DNA of 64,000 nucleotides from Dermatophagoides farinae (GCF_024713945.1 NC_134683.1:1602501-1666500), one strand, 5' to 3'. Shown: positions 46,791-59,423, counted from the first letter of the stretch. Notes: generated from the sequence alone by a model not told the origin. Translations and numbers: made by a program.

Positions 46791-49466
46791 TTGTTCATCA
46801 ACTTGGCCAACGTTTTAAGAACCAGTTTTTGAATCTTCTTGGTGATTATAATCCTTTTGTCTATAGTTTCCATCAATCATCGAAGAATGAGAAGCAAAAT
46901 TTTTTCTTTACAAACAATGAAAATAATGTGGCTGAGCTTGATATGAAAAAAAATCATCAAATGTTAACATCACGTTTGATTATTGATCTTTGTGTACGAA
47001 TGAAATGGACGACAATCAATATAGTCTATTCAAATGAATTTGTTAGAAATTATTTTCAATTTGAAGCAAATAAAATGAATATTTGTGTGGATAAAACCAT
47101 ACAGATTACCATAAAAGATATTGGAAGGCCATTATTTGCCAACGAATGGCAATCATTCACACAGACATTCGATACAAACATCATAATTCTATTGACCAAT
47201 ACGGATATCAATGAATTTCTTATCAAATATTCACCTAAATATATTCTAGATCGTTATATATGGATTGGTGATAAATATCTAAAAACAGCGGCAACAAATT
47301 CATTGAAAAATTATCGAAAAAGTGTTGAATATGCTATCGTTTTGAAACGTTATCAAAAAGATCATTCAATTGATCAAGAAATGACCATGGCATTAGATGA
47401 TTTATCGAAATATTTTAATATCAATCATAAACGAGTAGGAAATAAAATGATCAATAAATGGCTACATGAATATTGGCAAAGAAAATTTCATTGTTCACCG
47501 TATACACAGAAACATGATTCAAAATGTTTTGATAGTAAATATGCCCGTAAAGCAATGTTGAATATCAAAGATATTAAACGATTAATGGATTTTGGTAAAA
47601 CATTGAGTACATCGATAACAAAATTCGTGGCCAATAAATGTCTAAATGTGACCACAAATCAACAGCAGCAGCAGCAGCAGCCACAGCAGCAACAACAACA
47701 ACAACAACAACAGTTCGATGAACTTTGTCTATACAATTTTCATCTACGAAATGAACTAAAACAAAATATAATCGAAGATCTAAGCAATAATAATTATTAT
47801 CTAAATGATTATAAACAAATCAATATAGATAATCATTATGAAGTTGAAATTTTATCAAATCAGGCCAAAACAATCAACCTTTTTAATTCATTAAATTGGC
47901 CAAATATTTCGGATTTTTTGGCCACACACATTAATGGCCGTAGCCATGTTATCAAATGTCGTATGAGCTGTAACTATTGTACGTTACAATTATCACAAAG
48001 TAAAAATAAAAGTGTTAATATGTTATTTTCTGGTTAGTATTATCATAATGATTCTGGAGATTTTCATTCTATAATTTTTATTCATTTCACATTAGATACA
48101 TTACAATCATCATTGATCAGTGAAAATAATCTTTATCGAACATGGTACATTGTTCTTTCGATCTTGTCTACGTTAGGCATCATCATGGTTTTGATTTGTG
48201 TTCTATATTTTATTCTTATATTTCCCGTTGCATTGGGCACAACCATTATTGGCTATCAGATTCTTGTTGGATTATTTTTTTGTTTTTTGATTAATTTTGC
48301 CTATTTACTTCCAATCACTCATACAGTGTGCTGGGTTCGTCAATTTGGTATGTATACATTTGAAAAATTTAAATTTTTTTGACTAATTTTCCCTTACTAA
48401 ATATAATAGGTCTACCATTTGCATATTGTATTGTATTGAGTGGATTTTTTGTTAAATCCTATAATTATTGGTGCCAGATTCTATTGAAAAAATCCACCAC
48501 AACACTACGATATAATACACCATTTGCGCAGATTTCCATATCATTGGTTTTTGTCATCATGCAATTAATATTAACATTAATCACTATGCATCAATTACAA
48601 ATTGGTCCTGCTTTTGATATGCTATCCACTCGTTGTACATTTATCGATATGAATCGTTTTGTTCTATCACAACCACAATTCATATTACCATTAACATTAT
48701 TGATTATATTATTCGGTTTTATCATGTTTTTTACGATAAAAACTTTTAATAATCAAGAATCCAGATGGATTTTTGTTTGTAGCTTTATAACTGCTTTAAT
48801 ATGGATTGGATGGCTTACAACAATCACATTACGTATGTGTTTATTATTAATTATTATATGTAAAAGTTTTAAAATTCGAAATCTAATCATCAATTTCATT
48901 ATAGATTTACATGAAAAATTCATCTTAACAATTGTGGCCAATTTGACCAATGCATTCATCATCATTGTATTTCTATATATTCGAAAATTGTATCTATTTT
49001 CCAAGATATCTCGAAAGATTCTCAAAGAACGACGTATGAATATGGAGGTGACATTGCAGGGTGAACCATTTGCCGATAGTCGTCAACAGTATGGTGGTAA
49101 GTGAATTTAGAATTTTTTTTTATTCAATAATTTCAATATTTTGTTTTACTATTTACAGCATTCAAAACCTGTACTGATCACATCTCCTGGAGTAATGTAC
49201 ATAATCGAATCAATTTTCGACAGGCAACAAGATCTCCATTCGAAGGTGACCAAGAAGATAATATTAGTTCATGTGGATCGGTTAAATCGACCAGTTCATC
49301 ACAGGTACAATGTCAAGAATTATATCCAATGGAAGTGTATGATAATCAACAGCTAAATAGCAGTAGCAGTAGTAGTAGTGGTGTATCATCATCGAGTAGA
49401 GAATCTAAAATAACACAATCAACTCGTTCAATATATGATCTGATTGATGATGAAAATATGAAATGA
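40635..49466 (+). CDS. Giant class C GPCR with four tandem Venus-flytrap modules, 10 exons
   Basis: Exons 40635-41315, 41470-41769, 41870-42250, 42415-44152, 44351-46417, 46482-48032, 48096-48347, 48410-48832, 48905-49096 and 49159-49466 join in frame to 2,630 residues. A signal peptide (1-39, Leu-rich) leads into four modules, ~58-585, ~675-1172, ~1186-1672 and ~1692-2222. Modules 2-4 open with a strand like LGLLLPLH, and each module has a W-x-x-(V/F/I)-(S/N)-(I/V) second-lobe start (LEWKHFSII, FGWRYVSIV, YSWTYVSVL, MKWTTINIV). Modules 2 and 3 keep the mGluR-like DTCSS. Each module ends in a Cys cluster (e.g. CINNNDCQSC, CINLKKCIQC). Residues ~2245-2500 form a class C 7-TM domain (FGLPFAYCIVLSGFFVKSY, RWIFVCSFITALIWIGW, NAFIIIVFLYIRKLY), with the TM3/ECL2 cysteines in THTVCW and STRCTF. 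The tail is Ser-rich. Acidic/His, poly-Q and poly-N linkers separate parts. Ligand unknown. Confidence 0.85.
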
Positions 49467-52400
49467 TGACAAAATCAACTTGCCCAACAACGGATAACAA
49501 TGGGTTCCAACTTTTTGATGATTGGAACATATTTTTTTTTTCTCAAAATCTGGTCCTCATCTATTTCTGGTCATTATTCAGTACAATTTCCTACAATTAG
49601 GAATGTTTTTTTTTATTTCAACACTTTTAAATGCCATCCACTCATTTATTTTTTATTTTTATTTTTTTATTGAAAATAATTTATCATTTTCATTTTTACA
49701 ACCATAAATGATGAATGAATGAATACAGTGATTTTGAACAATATTGCTGATTTCAGTGTTTTTTTTCAGATATATACTCTTTCATATTAATTTTATGACA
49801 ATTTTTGCTCTTTCTTTGATTGTGATAATTTTTTTTTTGTATTTTACTTCCGGATTTTTGCAAATAAATTTTGTTTTTTTTTTGAAATTTCACTTCTATA
49901 TTGATCCATTAATTCAATTGAATCACAATTTTTTTTTCATTGTTATGGTACGAAAACCTTGATTTATCGATTATTTTGAATGATATGATATGATGATGAA
50001 TAGAAAAAACCAAAATCGATCATGGCCAAAAATTCTTGTTGTAGTCGTCTGTTTATTTTTTTTTTTTTTGATTAATTGTTATCATCACCATTCTAAGGCA
50101 GCTAAATTGCATTGGACATACATACATCAAAGGATTATTAAGTTTTGATAATGATGATGATAATGATAATATGAATGTAATGATAATGATGGGAATCGTT
50201 TATGTTATGTTAAAATGAAATAAAATAAAAAAGTAATGCCATCATGCCCTTGAATAATTGAATTTTTCTTCTTTCAATTATTATAATAATAAAAAGCGAC
50301 ATATTTTTTTTTTGCACGAATCAATGTCATGATGTATCAATCGATAGATAATGATTTGATTTTTTTTCTTTTTTTTTATTAATCAAAGAAAAAAAAACCG
50401 AATGAAAACAAATTTGATATATACCATAACATGTACACGATGATGGATTCATCATCATCGAGTGATGGACTGACAACATATAAAGATTGTTTATTTGAAA
50501 GAGAAAAATGTTTGAAATATTCGACATTTTCTTTCGAATTTACATGATGATCCATATACGATAATCCAGTTTTCCAAAGAAATTTTCGGAATACTTGTAC
50601 TCCCTCTATGTATGTAGAAGGGTGGACGATGTTTTTGGATTTTTTTTTTTTGGCTTTCATTCGCAATGAACTTTAAAATTGTGATTTTTGTTTTGTTTTG
50701 TTTTTAGTTTTATGTAAGTGTAAAATGTTTTTATGTTTTGCTTTTGAATTTTTTTTTTAATTCATCATTAATCATCATTGCAATCGGCCATAAATGATGT
50801 ATACATAATATATGTGATTTATGTTTTTAATTTCACATTTTCAGATAAAATTCTAGTGTTTAAAAAATCAAAGAAACAAAAAAAAACTTTCAAACACACA
50901 CACACATGTGATTTTCTAATGCATTAAAAATCAATGTCAATGTCGTCGTTATTATTGCTGCTGTTGCTATTCTGGCCATTTCAAAAAAAAAAAATCCAAA
51001 TTGATAATTGAAATTTTAAAATAATAAAAAAAAATTTCATTTTCACCACATTCAATCATCAATAGCTTATTCTGCTACAGCAGCAGCAGCAAAAAAAAAC
51101 TTTGATTCACCTCATTTTTTTCACACTTTCTCTTCTGATATCGTAGATAATAATAGTTATTATTATCGATGAAATTTCTTTTTTTATGTTTTAAGATTTG
51201 TCATGTAAAAGAATGAAACAGAAAAAAAAGACGAAATAACTAGATAGCGCTAGCCATCACACATCATCATTACTCGTTTTTTTTACACCGAATTGTGCAC
51301 AATTGGTGTACCTCTAACCCAAAAAAAAAAAAAAATTTCATTTTTCCGGTTGCTTGCATCTGTTTGTTTGTTTGTGCATGTGTCAAATATGTGAACAAAA
51401 CAAAACAAAACAAAACAAAAAAAATTCCAAATATTGATTCGATCAATTCGTTCCGGTTGAATCATCATCATCATCATCATCATTGATCAAACTGAAAAAA
51501 AAAATTTAAATTTAATTTATCGATTATGAATTTATGTATGTATGTCAAACTCACGAATTTTTTTTTCATCATTGAATCGTAAAATAACAAAACGAACAAA
51601 AAATTTCATCTGATTGACGAAATTATATTGTTTATGTGTTTTTGTTCTTGCCAATGTTTCGGTGTGTGTGTCCAATCGTCTTGTATCAATCATATATATG
51701 AAAAAAACCAAATATATCCATTTGAATACATCATCATCATCATTAGTACCTGGGTTTTTTTTATCGTCTTGTTTATTATGAGAGAGCGAGCGAGAGAGAG
51801 AGGGAGAAAGTTGATGAAATAAAATAGATTTCATCACATATATTTTTTTTCACATCATTGACATTTACATTGAAATAATTTCGATGTCATGTCATTTTGG
51901 TATTGTTTTTTGTTGTTGTTGAATTAGAAACCAATCAATTGGTCATCATCATCATCATAGTTGTGTTTTCGCGGTGATGGTGTACTTGTTTGTCTTTAGT
52001 CATCATGTCATGTATATATAAGTGGACTGAATCACATTAAAATGTTTTGTTGTTTTTTTTTCGTTCTGTTTTGACATTGATTCAATTCATAAGTGATATA
52101 TAAGCATAAATGTGTGCGTGTGTGTGATTTTAAAAATAACAACAAAAAAAAATTGACCCATAAACCAGATTAATGAGGAAGTTTTTCTCTTTTGTATTTT
52201 CTGGTTGTTAATCGCACTAAACATTTGCAATTTTGTTCCAATTTTTTTTTTGTATCTCTGTATTTTAGTTTTGTTAATTTTAACCTGTATTTGTATTTTT
52301 CGTGTTTTTTTTTTACTCGATGATGGTTAATGGTGGCCACTTGAATTGCAAATTTTTTTTTATCTTTTCCCACCGTTTTTTGTTCTTTCAACTTGATTTT

Positions 52401-52492
52401 TTTTTGCATTCATTCATTCATTCATTTTTTATTGGTTCCGCACACACACACACACAAAGCACAGCAACTGGTGAAAAACTTTAGCTTTCAAA
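49467..52492. other. 3-kb intergenic region with microsatellites
   Basis: Between the GPCR and the ABCC gene. It holds GATGAT/AATGAT repeats (~50147-50190), (AAAAC)n near 51399-51418, (ATC)n at ~51462-51484, an AGAGAG run near 51781-51800 and many T-runs. No credible coding frame was seen. Confidence 0.65.
52013..52022 (+). promoter_or_regulatory. Candidate TATA box for the ABCC gene
   Basis: TATATATAAG about 470 bp upstream of the ABCC start codon, the best TATA match in the preceding kilobase. It implies a leader of ~440 nt, or an unseen leader intron. Confidence 0.35.
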
Positions 52493-55400
52493 ATGAATGA
52501 TATTTGCTACATTTCTTATGATCCGTTTTCGATTCCGGATCAAATGAATGAATCGACTACCATACGACATAATGGATATCTATTGAAAAATGTAACGGAA
52601 CCATTGATATTTAATCTAAAATCATTGTTCAACATTGATCTCAACGGTCAAGATCATCATCATCATCATCGATCTGATATTAATCTCAACTTTTTACGTA
52701 TCATTCTGTGCTTTCATCATGAAGCTAGTTTAATAGGATTTTTATCAATTTTTTTCATTCAACAATTCATTTCATTTGTAATCAATTGTTTTGGCGTCAA
52801 AATTCATCAGTCAAAAATTGATTATTCATCCAATCATAATGATAATGATAATAAATTTAATCATCAATATGATCAGAATAGAAATTCAATAATTGTCAGT
52901 GATTATAGATCAACAAAATTTGCCACACATGATTCATATCAAACAACTAGATATTATAGAATTAAAAAAGTGAGTCTTTTTCAATTTAAACAAACAAAAA
53001 AATGAAAAATAAAAACTCATTCAATTTGCAATCAGATCATATCCGGAATAATTGTCTTTACATATTTGGTGGAAATTTCCATAATTTTATCTCTATATAA
53101 ATATGATGTTTTCGGTGAAGCATTGCCATATTTTTGTTCAAATTTCTTGTCATTAGTTTGTACGGTAAGTTTTCTTCAATGTTTTCAATAATTTTGAATT
53201 TTCATTTTCTTTTCTTTGTTTTAATAGCTATTTGCAATCTATTATATGTTCGTTAATCCATCGGTAAATCGACAAAGACAAAAATTCATTTGCTTTTATT
53301 GGCTCATATCAATGTTGAATTTCGTATGGAATATTATTTCATTATACATTCACATAGATAGTGATGGATATTCTATATGGAAAATTTGTTCAACATGTCA
53401 TTGGCAATCATCAGAATTTTTATTTGATAAACATCAATTATCGTCGTATGATAAAGATTTCCATAATCAGATCATTATATCCAATCACAGTGATGATGAT
53501 CATGATTTTCGTTACAAAACCAGCATTATCTGGATGCATTTCAATTATTTTTATGCAATACTATTTACGTTACAATTTTTTTGTTGTTATTTACCCGATT
53601 TTGAACCAATTGTTTCCGTACATCCAGAATCGAATGCAACATTGATTGGTCGAACAATTTATATATGGATGAGCCATACAATTTTCTGTGGTTATCGTCG
53701 ACCATTAACTTTTGAAGATATATTTCCAACATCCATACCTGTTGAACATGTGGAAAGCTATTTCTATCGTTGGCTTATTCAACAATCAAATAAATATTCA
53801 AAATCATTTAAATTGATCAGAATTTTAATCTATCAATTTGGTGGTGAATTTATTCGAATTTCATTCATTAAATTGATACCAACATTGACTACGTTTATTG
53901 GTCCATTATTATTAGATCGTTTGATCAAATTTACTACTACTACTACTACTAATACATCATCGATAATCGATAATGAACAACCACAATGGCATGGATATTT
54001 CTATGTAATCGCTATGTTCATTTTGTTTGTGAATGAATCAATATTGAATTCTTATTCTGATTATCAACTAATGATATTGGCATTAAAAATACGTTCATGT
54101 TTAACGGCTTCTATTTATAGACGTTTACTTTTGTCGAAAAATATCGGCAATATGACAATGAATACAAATTTAAAACGGAAACAAACTTTAAATACATCTG
54201 GACAAATTGTTAATCTTATGTCAACTGATACACAACGTATTTTTGAATATGTTAAGAATGTCAATCTATTCTGGATTTGTCCACTTCAAATTACCATTGC
54301 TATATTTATGTTATGGCAACTACTTGGATATGCATCATTAGCTGGATTGGCCGTATTATTACTATTGTTACCATTTAATATGTTTATTGGAGCTCGAATA
54401 CGATCATTACAATCAAAATTACTTGAATATAAAGATCGAAGAATTAAATCATTGACCGAAACATTGAATGGAATAAGAGCAATAAAACTGTATGCATGGG
54501 AAGATTTTTTCCATAAACGAATCGATCAATCAAGACAATTAGAATATTTAAATCTTCGTCATCAAGCATTGTATTCGACTGCCATTTCATTTGCATTCAC
54601 ATCGGCACCATTTTTCGTTGCATTATCCAGTTTTTCATTGTTTCTATACATTAATGCAAATACGGTTAATGAAAATTTAGATGCCCAGAAAGCATTCGTA
54701 TCATTAGCCATATTCAATATAATTCGACGTCCAGTAGCCTTTATACCACAATTAATCACTAATTCGATGATGTTTTTAGTTTCATTGAAACGCATCAGTG
54801 ATTTTATCAATGATAACAATGATGTCAATACAATTCAACTACCAAAAAATAATAATAATAAACAATATCAGATAGCGATATCATCAGTGACCAATAGCGT
54901 CAAAACTTGTCCACAAATTCGGTTACAAAATTGTCAATTTTCTTGGTCTCAACATATTGGATCATCATCATTTCGATTGAATAATATTGATGTTAATATT
55001 AATCGACCACAATTATGTGCGATAGTTGGTTTAATTGGTGCGGGTAAATCATCATTATTGGCAGCCATTTTAGGCCAGATGAATTTGAAGCCCAATGATT
55101 TCTATCGAAGTATGTGTCATATTCAAGGAAGAATTGCATATGTTCCACAGAATTCTTGGATTCAATCTGGAACCATTCGTGACAATATCCTATTTGGAAA
55201 TGAATTCGATCCAATCCGATATTGGAAAGTTATTGATGCCTGTGCATTGTTGGAGGATATTAAACAAATGATTGATGGTGATAAAACATTGATTGGTGAA
55301 AAAGGTGATAATCTAAGTGGTGGTCAACGGCAACGAATTTCGTTAGCACGAGCTGTTTATTCAGATGCTGATCTTTATCTACTTGATGATCCATTATCGG

Positions 55401-57913
55401 CACTTGATTCACAAGTTTCTCGTCATGTATTTCGACGTGTTATTAGTAATCGTGGATTATTGGCAAACAAAATCCGATTGTTTACTACACATAATATGGC
55501 TTTGTTACCAAATGTTGATCATATTGTTCTCATGGAAAAAGGTTCAATCGTTGCACAAGGAAACTATCAGGATTTGATCAACATGGACAATGAATTTACT
55601 GAATTTCTAACTACTTATTTCTCATCAATAACTAAAGATATTAGACATTCAACAAATGAAACTATCTATGATGATGATGATGATGATTATGGTAATAGTT
55701 TGATAGTCGATGAAGAAGAAAATTATAATATTCTCGTTGAAATGGCTCAACGATTAGAGCGACAATTTGCTTCATTTACACGACGTGGTAGTGTGATGAA
55801 AAGAATTTCGTTATCTAAAAATCATTTGATTGAAAAAGCAGACAAAAATAATAATAATAAAAAGAAAAGAAAAAATATTTTTAAAAATTTTTCAAAAATT
55901 ACCCCGAAAAAAGAATTGGAATTGAAAACAGATTACAGTGAAACCAAAGCTAGTACTGGTTCAATATCGTTGAAAATTTATTGGTATTACATTCGAACTA
56001 TTGGATTATTGCCTTTGGCATTGATATTATCAAGCTATACATTTGGATACTGTTTTGTTGTATTGACCAATGTTTGGCTAAGTTCGTGGAGTAATGATTC
56101 TAAAATACCATCATCATCATCATCATCGAATAGCTCAATAATAATTGAAGATAATTTATGGATGAATAATCTATTGATTCGATTACGATTAATTGATCCA
56201 TTAGAATCTATTAACCAATGGACACGATTGAATGTTTATGCAATACTTGGTTTTGGACAAACGATATTCATTTTGATTGCCACTTTATTACTACAATTAG
56301 CTTGTCTTCGTGGATCACAACGATTACATCGGTCAATGTTATATCGATTAATGCATGCACCGATATGGTTTTTTGATCAAGCAAATTCTGGCCAAATATT
56401 GAATCGTTTTAACAAAGATATTGATCTAGCCGATACGACATTGATATCATCACTTAGATTATTTATGATTGAAATATTTCGTGCATGTGCATTATTCACC
56501 ATCATTGTTACCGGAACTGATTCACCAATTTTAATTGGAATATTTTTACCACTAATCATTTGTTATATTCTCATCTATAAATATTATGTTTCAACATCAC
56601 GTCAATTGATGCGTATTGAGTCAACATTACGAACGCCGATTTATCAACAATTCAATGAAACATATACAGGTGTAACCGTTATACAGGCATTTGGACGTGT
56701 AGAAATGTTTCTTAGAAAAATCTACAAAAACATTGATATGAATACTAGTGCAATGCATATGAGTATTGCTGCTGCAAAATGGCTTACCGTTCGATTAGAA
56801 TGTCTTGGTAATATTGTTGTTTTGATTACATCATTAAGTTGTGTACTGCTTCGTGGTCATATTTCACCTGGTATGGTTGGTCTTTGTATCACCAGTTCAT
56901 TGTCCATAACTGGTACGTTGAATTTTCTTCTACAATCATCCATTGAATTGGAAAACAATGTCGTAACAGTTGAAAGATTGGTTGAATATACCAATCTACC
57001 ACAAGAAGATGATTGGCATCATCATAAACAAAGTGACATGACCGAAACAATAACAAAGAGGAAAAATTTCTTCAATTTTATTAAAAATTTTCTCCATAAG
57101 AAATTGTTTCGAAATTTTCTGATTTCAGAAATTGTTGCCGATACAATGCCAACCGGTGTAGTTTTTTGTTCCAGTAGTCAAACTAATCAAAATCATTGGC
57201 CAACGGATGGTTCAATTTCATTTTTTCAATATTCAGCACGATATCAAAATTCTTCGACATTGTGTTTGAAACAGCTGAATCTGTATATTCCATCCGGAAC
57301 GAAAGTCGGCATAGTTGGCCGTACAGGTGCTGGTAAATCATCATTTGCATTGGCTTTATTTCGATTGATCGATGCTGAAACCGGTGCTATACGTATTTCA
57401 AATAGAAATATTCATGAAATTGATCTACATGAATTACGATCAACATTGACGATAATTCCACAGGAACCATTATTGTTTGCTGGAACACTACGTAATAATC
57501 TTGATCCATTCAATCAATATACGGACGAACAAATAATCATTGCATTGAAAAAAGCTAATCTTGGCCATATGATCACAATGTTAGATCAATCGATTGATCA
57601 ACAATTAAATCGTTTATCATTTGGACAGAAACAATTACTTTGTTTATCACGTGCATTATTACGAAAATCTCAAATTCTTGTATTGGATGAAGCTACAGCT
57701 GGTATTGATCCGGCTACCGATAAATTAGTACAGGAAACCATACATCATGAATTTGTCCATTGTACAGTGTTGACTATTGCACATCGTTTGAAAACAATTC
57801 TATCATATGATCAAATCCTAGTGCTTGATCAAGGACAAATCGTTGAATTTGATACACCAAAATCATTGATGTCTGATTCATCAACATTTTTCTATAAAAT
57901 GATTGCACAATAA
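52493..57913 (+). CDS. ABC transporter subfamily C (MRP-like, long form), 3 exons
   Basis: Exons 52493-52969, 53036-53164 and 53228-57913 join in frame to 1,763 residues, longer than typical ~1,500-residue MRPs. An N-terminal membrane region (TMD0-like, ~75-330) precedes TMD1. NBD1 has Walker A GLIGAGKSS (~803), signature LSGGQRQ (~898) and Walker B LYLLDDPLSALD, with the Asp in place of catalytic Glu that is usual for ABCC. A long acidic and Lys-rich linker leads to TMD2. NBD2 has Walker A GRTGAGKSS (~1566), signature LSFGQKQL (~1664) instead of the usual LSVGQRQL, and Walker B ILVLDEATAGID with catalytic Glu. ABCC proteins export glutathione, glucuronide and drug conjugates; a SUR-like role cannot be excluded. 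It ends only 126 bp from the convergent CBM14 gene. Confidence 0.93.
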
Positions 57914-58039
57914 ATTTTTTTTTTTCGTAAATTAAAAAGGTAATTTTTTTTTATTAAAATTTTCATAACATAATTGATAATATATTTGTTTTCATTTCAA
58001 TTTTTTTTAGATCCAAACCATGATTTTTTTTGTAACATT

Positions 58040-58387
58040 TTAATGTTTTGGCTTAGCTGTTGTGCCCAATACAAAATGTCCAGCGGATTTACAATCTTTT
58101 ATTGTTTTATCAAAAAATAATGTACCTGGACAATCGAGCAAAAATGGTACAAAATTATCACAAAGATAATATTTTTTTGGATCAATACGACATGCAAAAC
58201 GTCCATGTTGTGCAGGACAAAGAAAACGTGGATGACTTGGTTGATTATGATGTGGTGTAGTTGCTGAATGTTGATCACCACCACCACCACCACCACCACA
58301 TTGTACGGATGGCTGTTGTTCAATCAATTGGATGATCACCATGAAACCAATAATGGTCCATATAATTTGACGAAATGAATTGTACAT
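58040..58387 (-). CDS. Small secreted CBM14 (peritrophin-A) protein
   Basis: A frame open from 58552 contains an internal ATG at 58387 that starts a good signal peptide (MYNSFRQIIWTIIGFMVIIQ…, cleavage likely before or near the Gly run), so 58387 is chosen: 115 residues. After a Gly7 run and a His/Pro linker comes a single chitin-binding domain with six cysteines (FLCPAQHGRFACRIDPKKYY, LCDNF, LDCPGTLFF, KDC). Its spacing and aromatic residues fit CBM14. It is a shorter cousin of the neighbouring group-23-like allergen and probably binds chitin in the peritrophic matrix or cuticle. The 55 residues upstream of the chosen start look like leader sequence. Confidence 0.82.
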   Translation of the reverse strand: MYNSFRQIIWTIIGFMVIIQLIEQQPSVQCGGGGGGGDQHSATTPHHNQPSHPRFLCPAQHGRFACRIDPKKYYLCDNFVPFLLDCPGTLFFDKTIKDCKSAGHFVLGTTAKPKH

Positions 58388-58793
58388 TTTTTCGATGAAA
58401 CGAAAATTTTTCTGTTCACTTGTTTTTTTTACTGTAAATTCAAAAATAGTCAGAAGAGAATGGAATTTGATTTGATCTATGCATTCGATTCGATTGTTTG
58501 CAGTCGATTTAAATAGGCTGCAAAGAAAATTTTCATCGATTCCTTTTCTCATTTGGTGATTTATAACTTTTATATAATCAAAATACTTATGTGATTGACA
58601 TTTTTATTTTTATTTTTTTTATTTTGTAAATATTTGTATTTTGATTGATCAATTACATAGGTAGATTAGGGATATTAGCATACAAAATGTGTAAAAGAAT
58701 TTATATATATAAAAAAAAATCAAATTTATGATTATTATGAAAAATGACATTTTTAGACAACTACAATCATCATTGTGGACAATATTACAATTA
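58388..58793. other. Intergenic region upstream of the small CBM14 gene
   Basis: Short A/T-rich spacer between two minus-strand CBM14 genes. It contains the candidate TATA box at 58567-58576 and a (TA)n stretch near 58700. Confidence 0.6.
58567..58576 (-). promoter_or_regulatory. Candidate TATA box of the small CBM14 gene
   Basis: TATATAAAAG on the minus strand, ~180 bp upstream of the chosen start codon. Confidence 0.4.
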
Positions 58794-59423
58794 TTATGTA
58801 CATGTTAATTCTTTTTCATTCCATCTTGTATTACCTGGACAACTTTTATGTATAGCTTCCCAATTTGAACAAATATAAAATTTACATGGATCTTTCGGAT
58901 CGGCAAAATAACCAAATCTTGTTGGACATTCAAATTCATCTTCTGGTTGTTCAGTAGTAGTAGTAGTAGTTGTTGGAGATGGTTTTACCGTTGTTGTAGT
59001 TGGTTTTACCGTTGTTGGAGATGGTTTTACCGTTGTTGTAGTTGGTTTTACCGTTGTTGTAGTTGGTTTTACCGTTGTTGTAGTTAGTTTTACCGTTGTT
59101 GGAGATGGTTTTACCGTTGTTGTAGTTGGTTTTACCGTTGTTGTAGTTGGTTTTACCGTTGTTGTAGTTAGTTTTACCGTTGTTGGAGATGGTTTTACCG
59201 TTGTTGTAGTTGGTTTTACCGTTGATTGAGATTCTGATGTTGTTGGCATGGAACTCGGTTGTACTGTCGTAGTTGAAACATCATCAATCATGGTGTTTCG
59301 ATCATCATCAGATTTAGATGTGGAACTATTCTGATCATCATTATCGAAATGATCAATATTAGCATATGATGAATGAATCAAAATGGCCAATGAAACAAAA
59401 GCGATAGTTATGTTGAATTTCAT
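58794..59423 (-). CDS. Der f 23: Group 23 dust-mite allergen-like peritrophin with expanded Thr/Pro linker
   Basis: Single-exon gene of 209 residues. The signal peptide MKFNITIAFVSLAILIHSSY is followed by an acidic/Ser region, then twelve 7-residue units (KPTTTTV, KPSPTTV, KLTTTTV), then EQPEDEFE and one CBM14 domain (CPTRFGYFADP, FYICSNWEAIHKSCPGNTRW) ending in TCT. The signal peptide and C-terminal domain closely resemble the group 23 major allergen described from Dermatophagoides, whose D. pteronyssinus form is about 90 residues; the long repeat linker makes this form much larger. The linker is a likely O-glycosylation site. Expected role: a peritrophic-membrane protein coating faecal pellets. 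An extra Cys (DPCKFY) in the domain is worth checking. A TATA box lies ~105 bp upstream. Confidence 0.9.
   Translation of the reverse strand: MKFNITIAFVSLAILIHSSYANIDHFDNDDQNSSTSKSDDDRNTMIDDVSTTTVQPSSMPTTSESQSTVKPTTTTVKPSPTTVKLTTTTVKPTTTTVKPTTTTVKPSPTTVKLTTTTVKPTTTTVKPTTTTVKPSPTTVKPTTTTVKPSPTTTTTTTEQPEDEFECPTRFGYFADPKDPCKFYICSNWEAIHKSCPGNTRWNEKELTCT
58972..59223 (-). repeat. Coding 21-bp minisatellite in the group-23-like gene
   Basis: Twelve in-frame 21-bp units encoding K(P/L)(T/S)(T/P)TTV. A higher-order period of four units (84 bp) is visible: P-T, P-SP, L-T, P-T. Confidence 0.9.
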
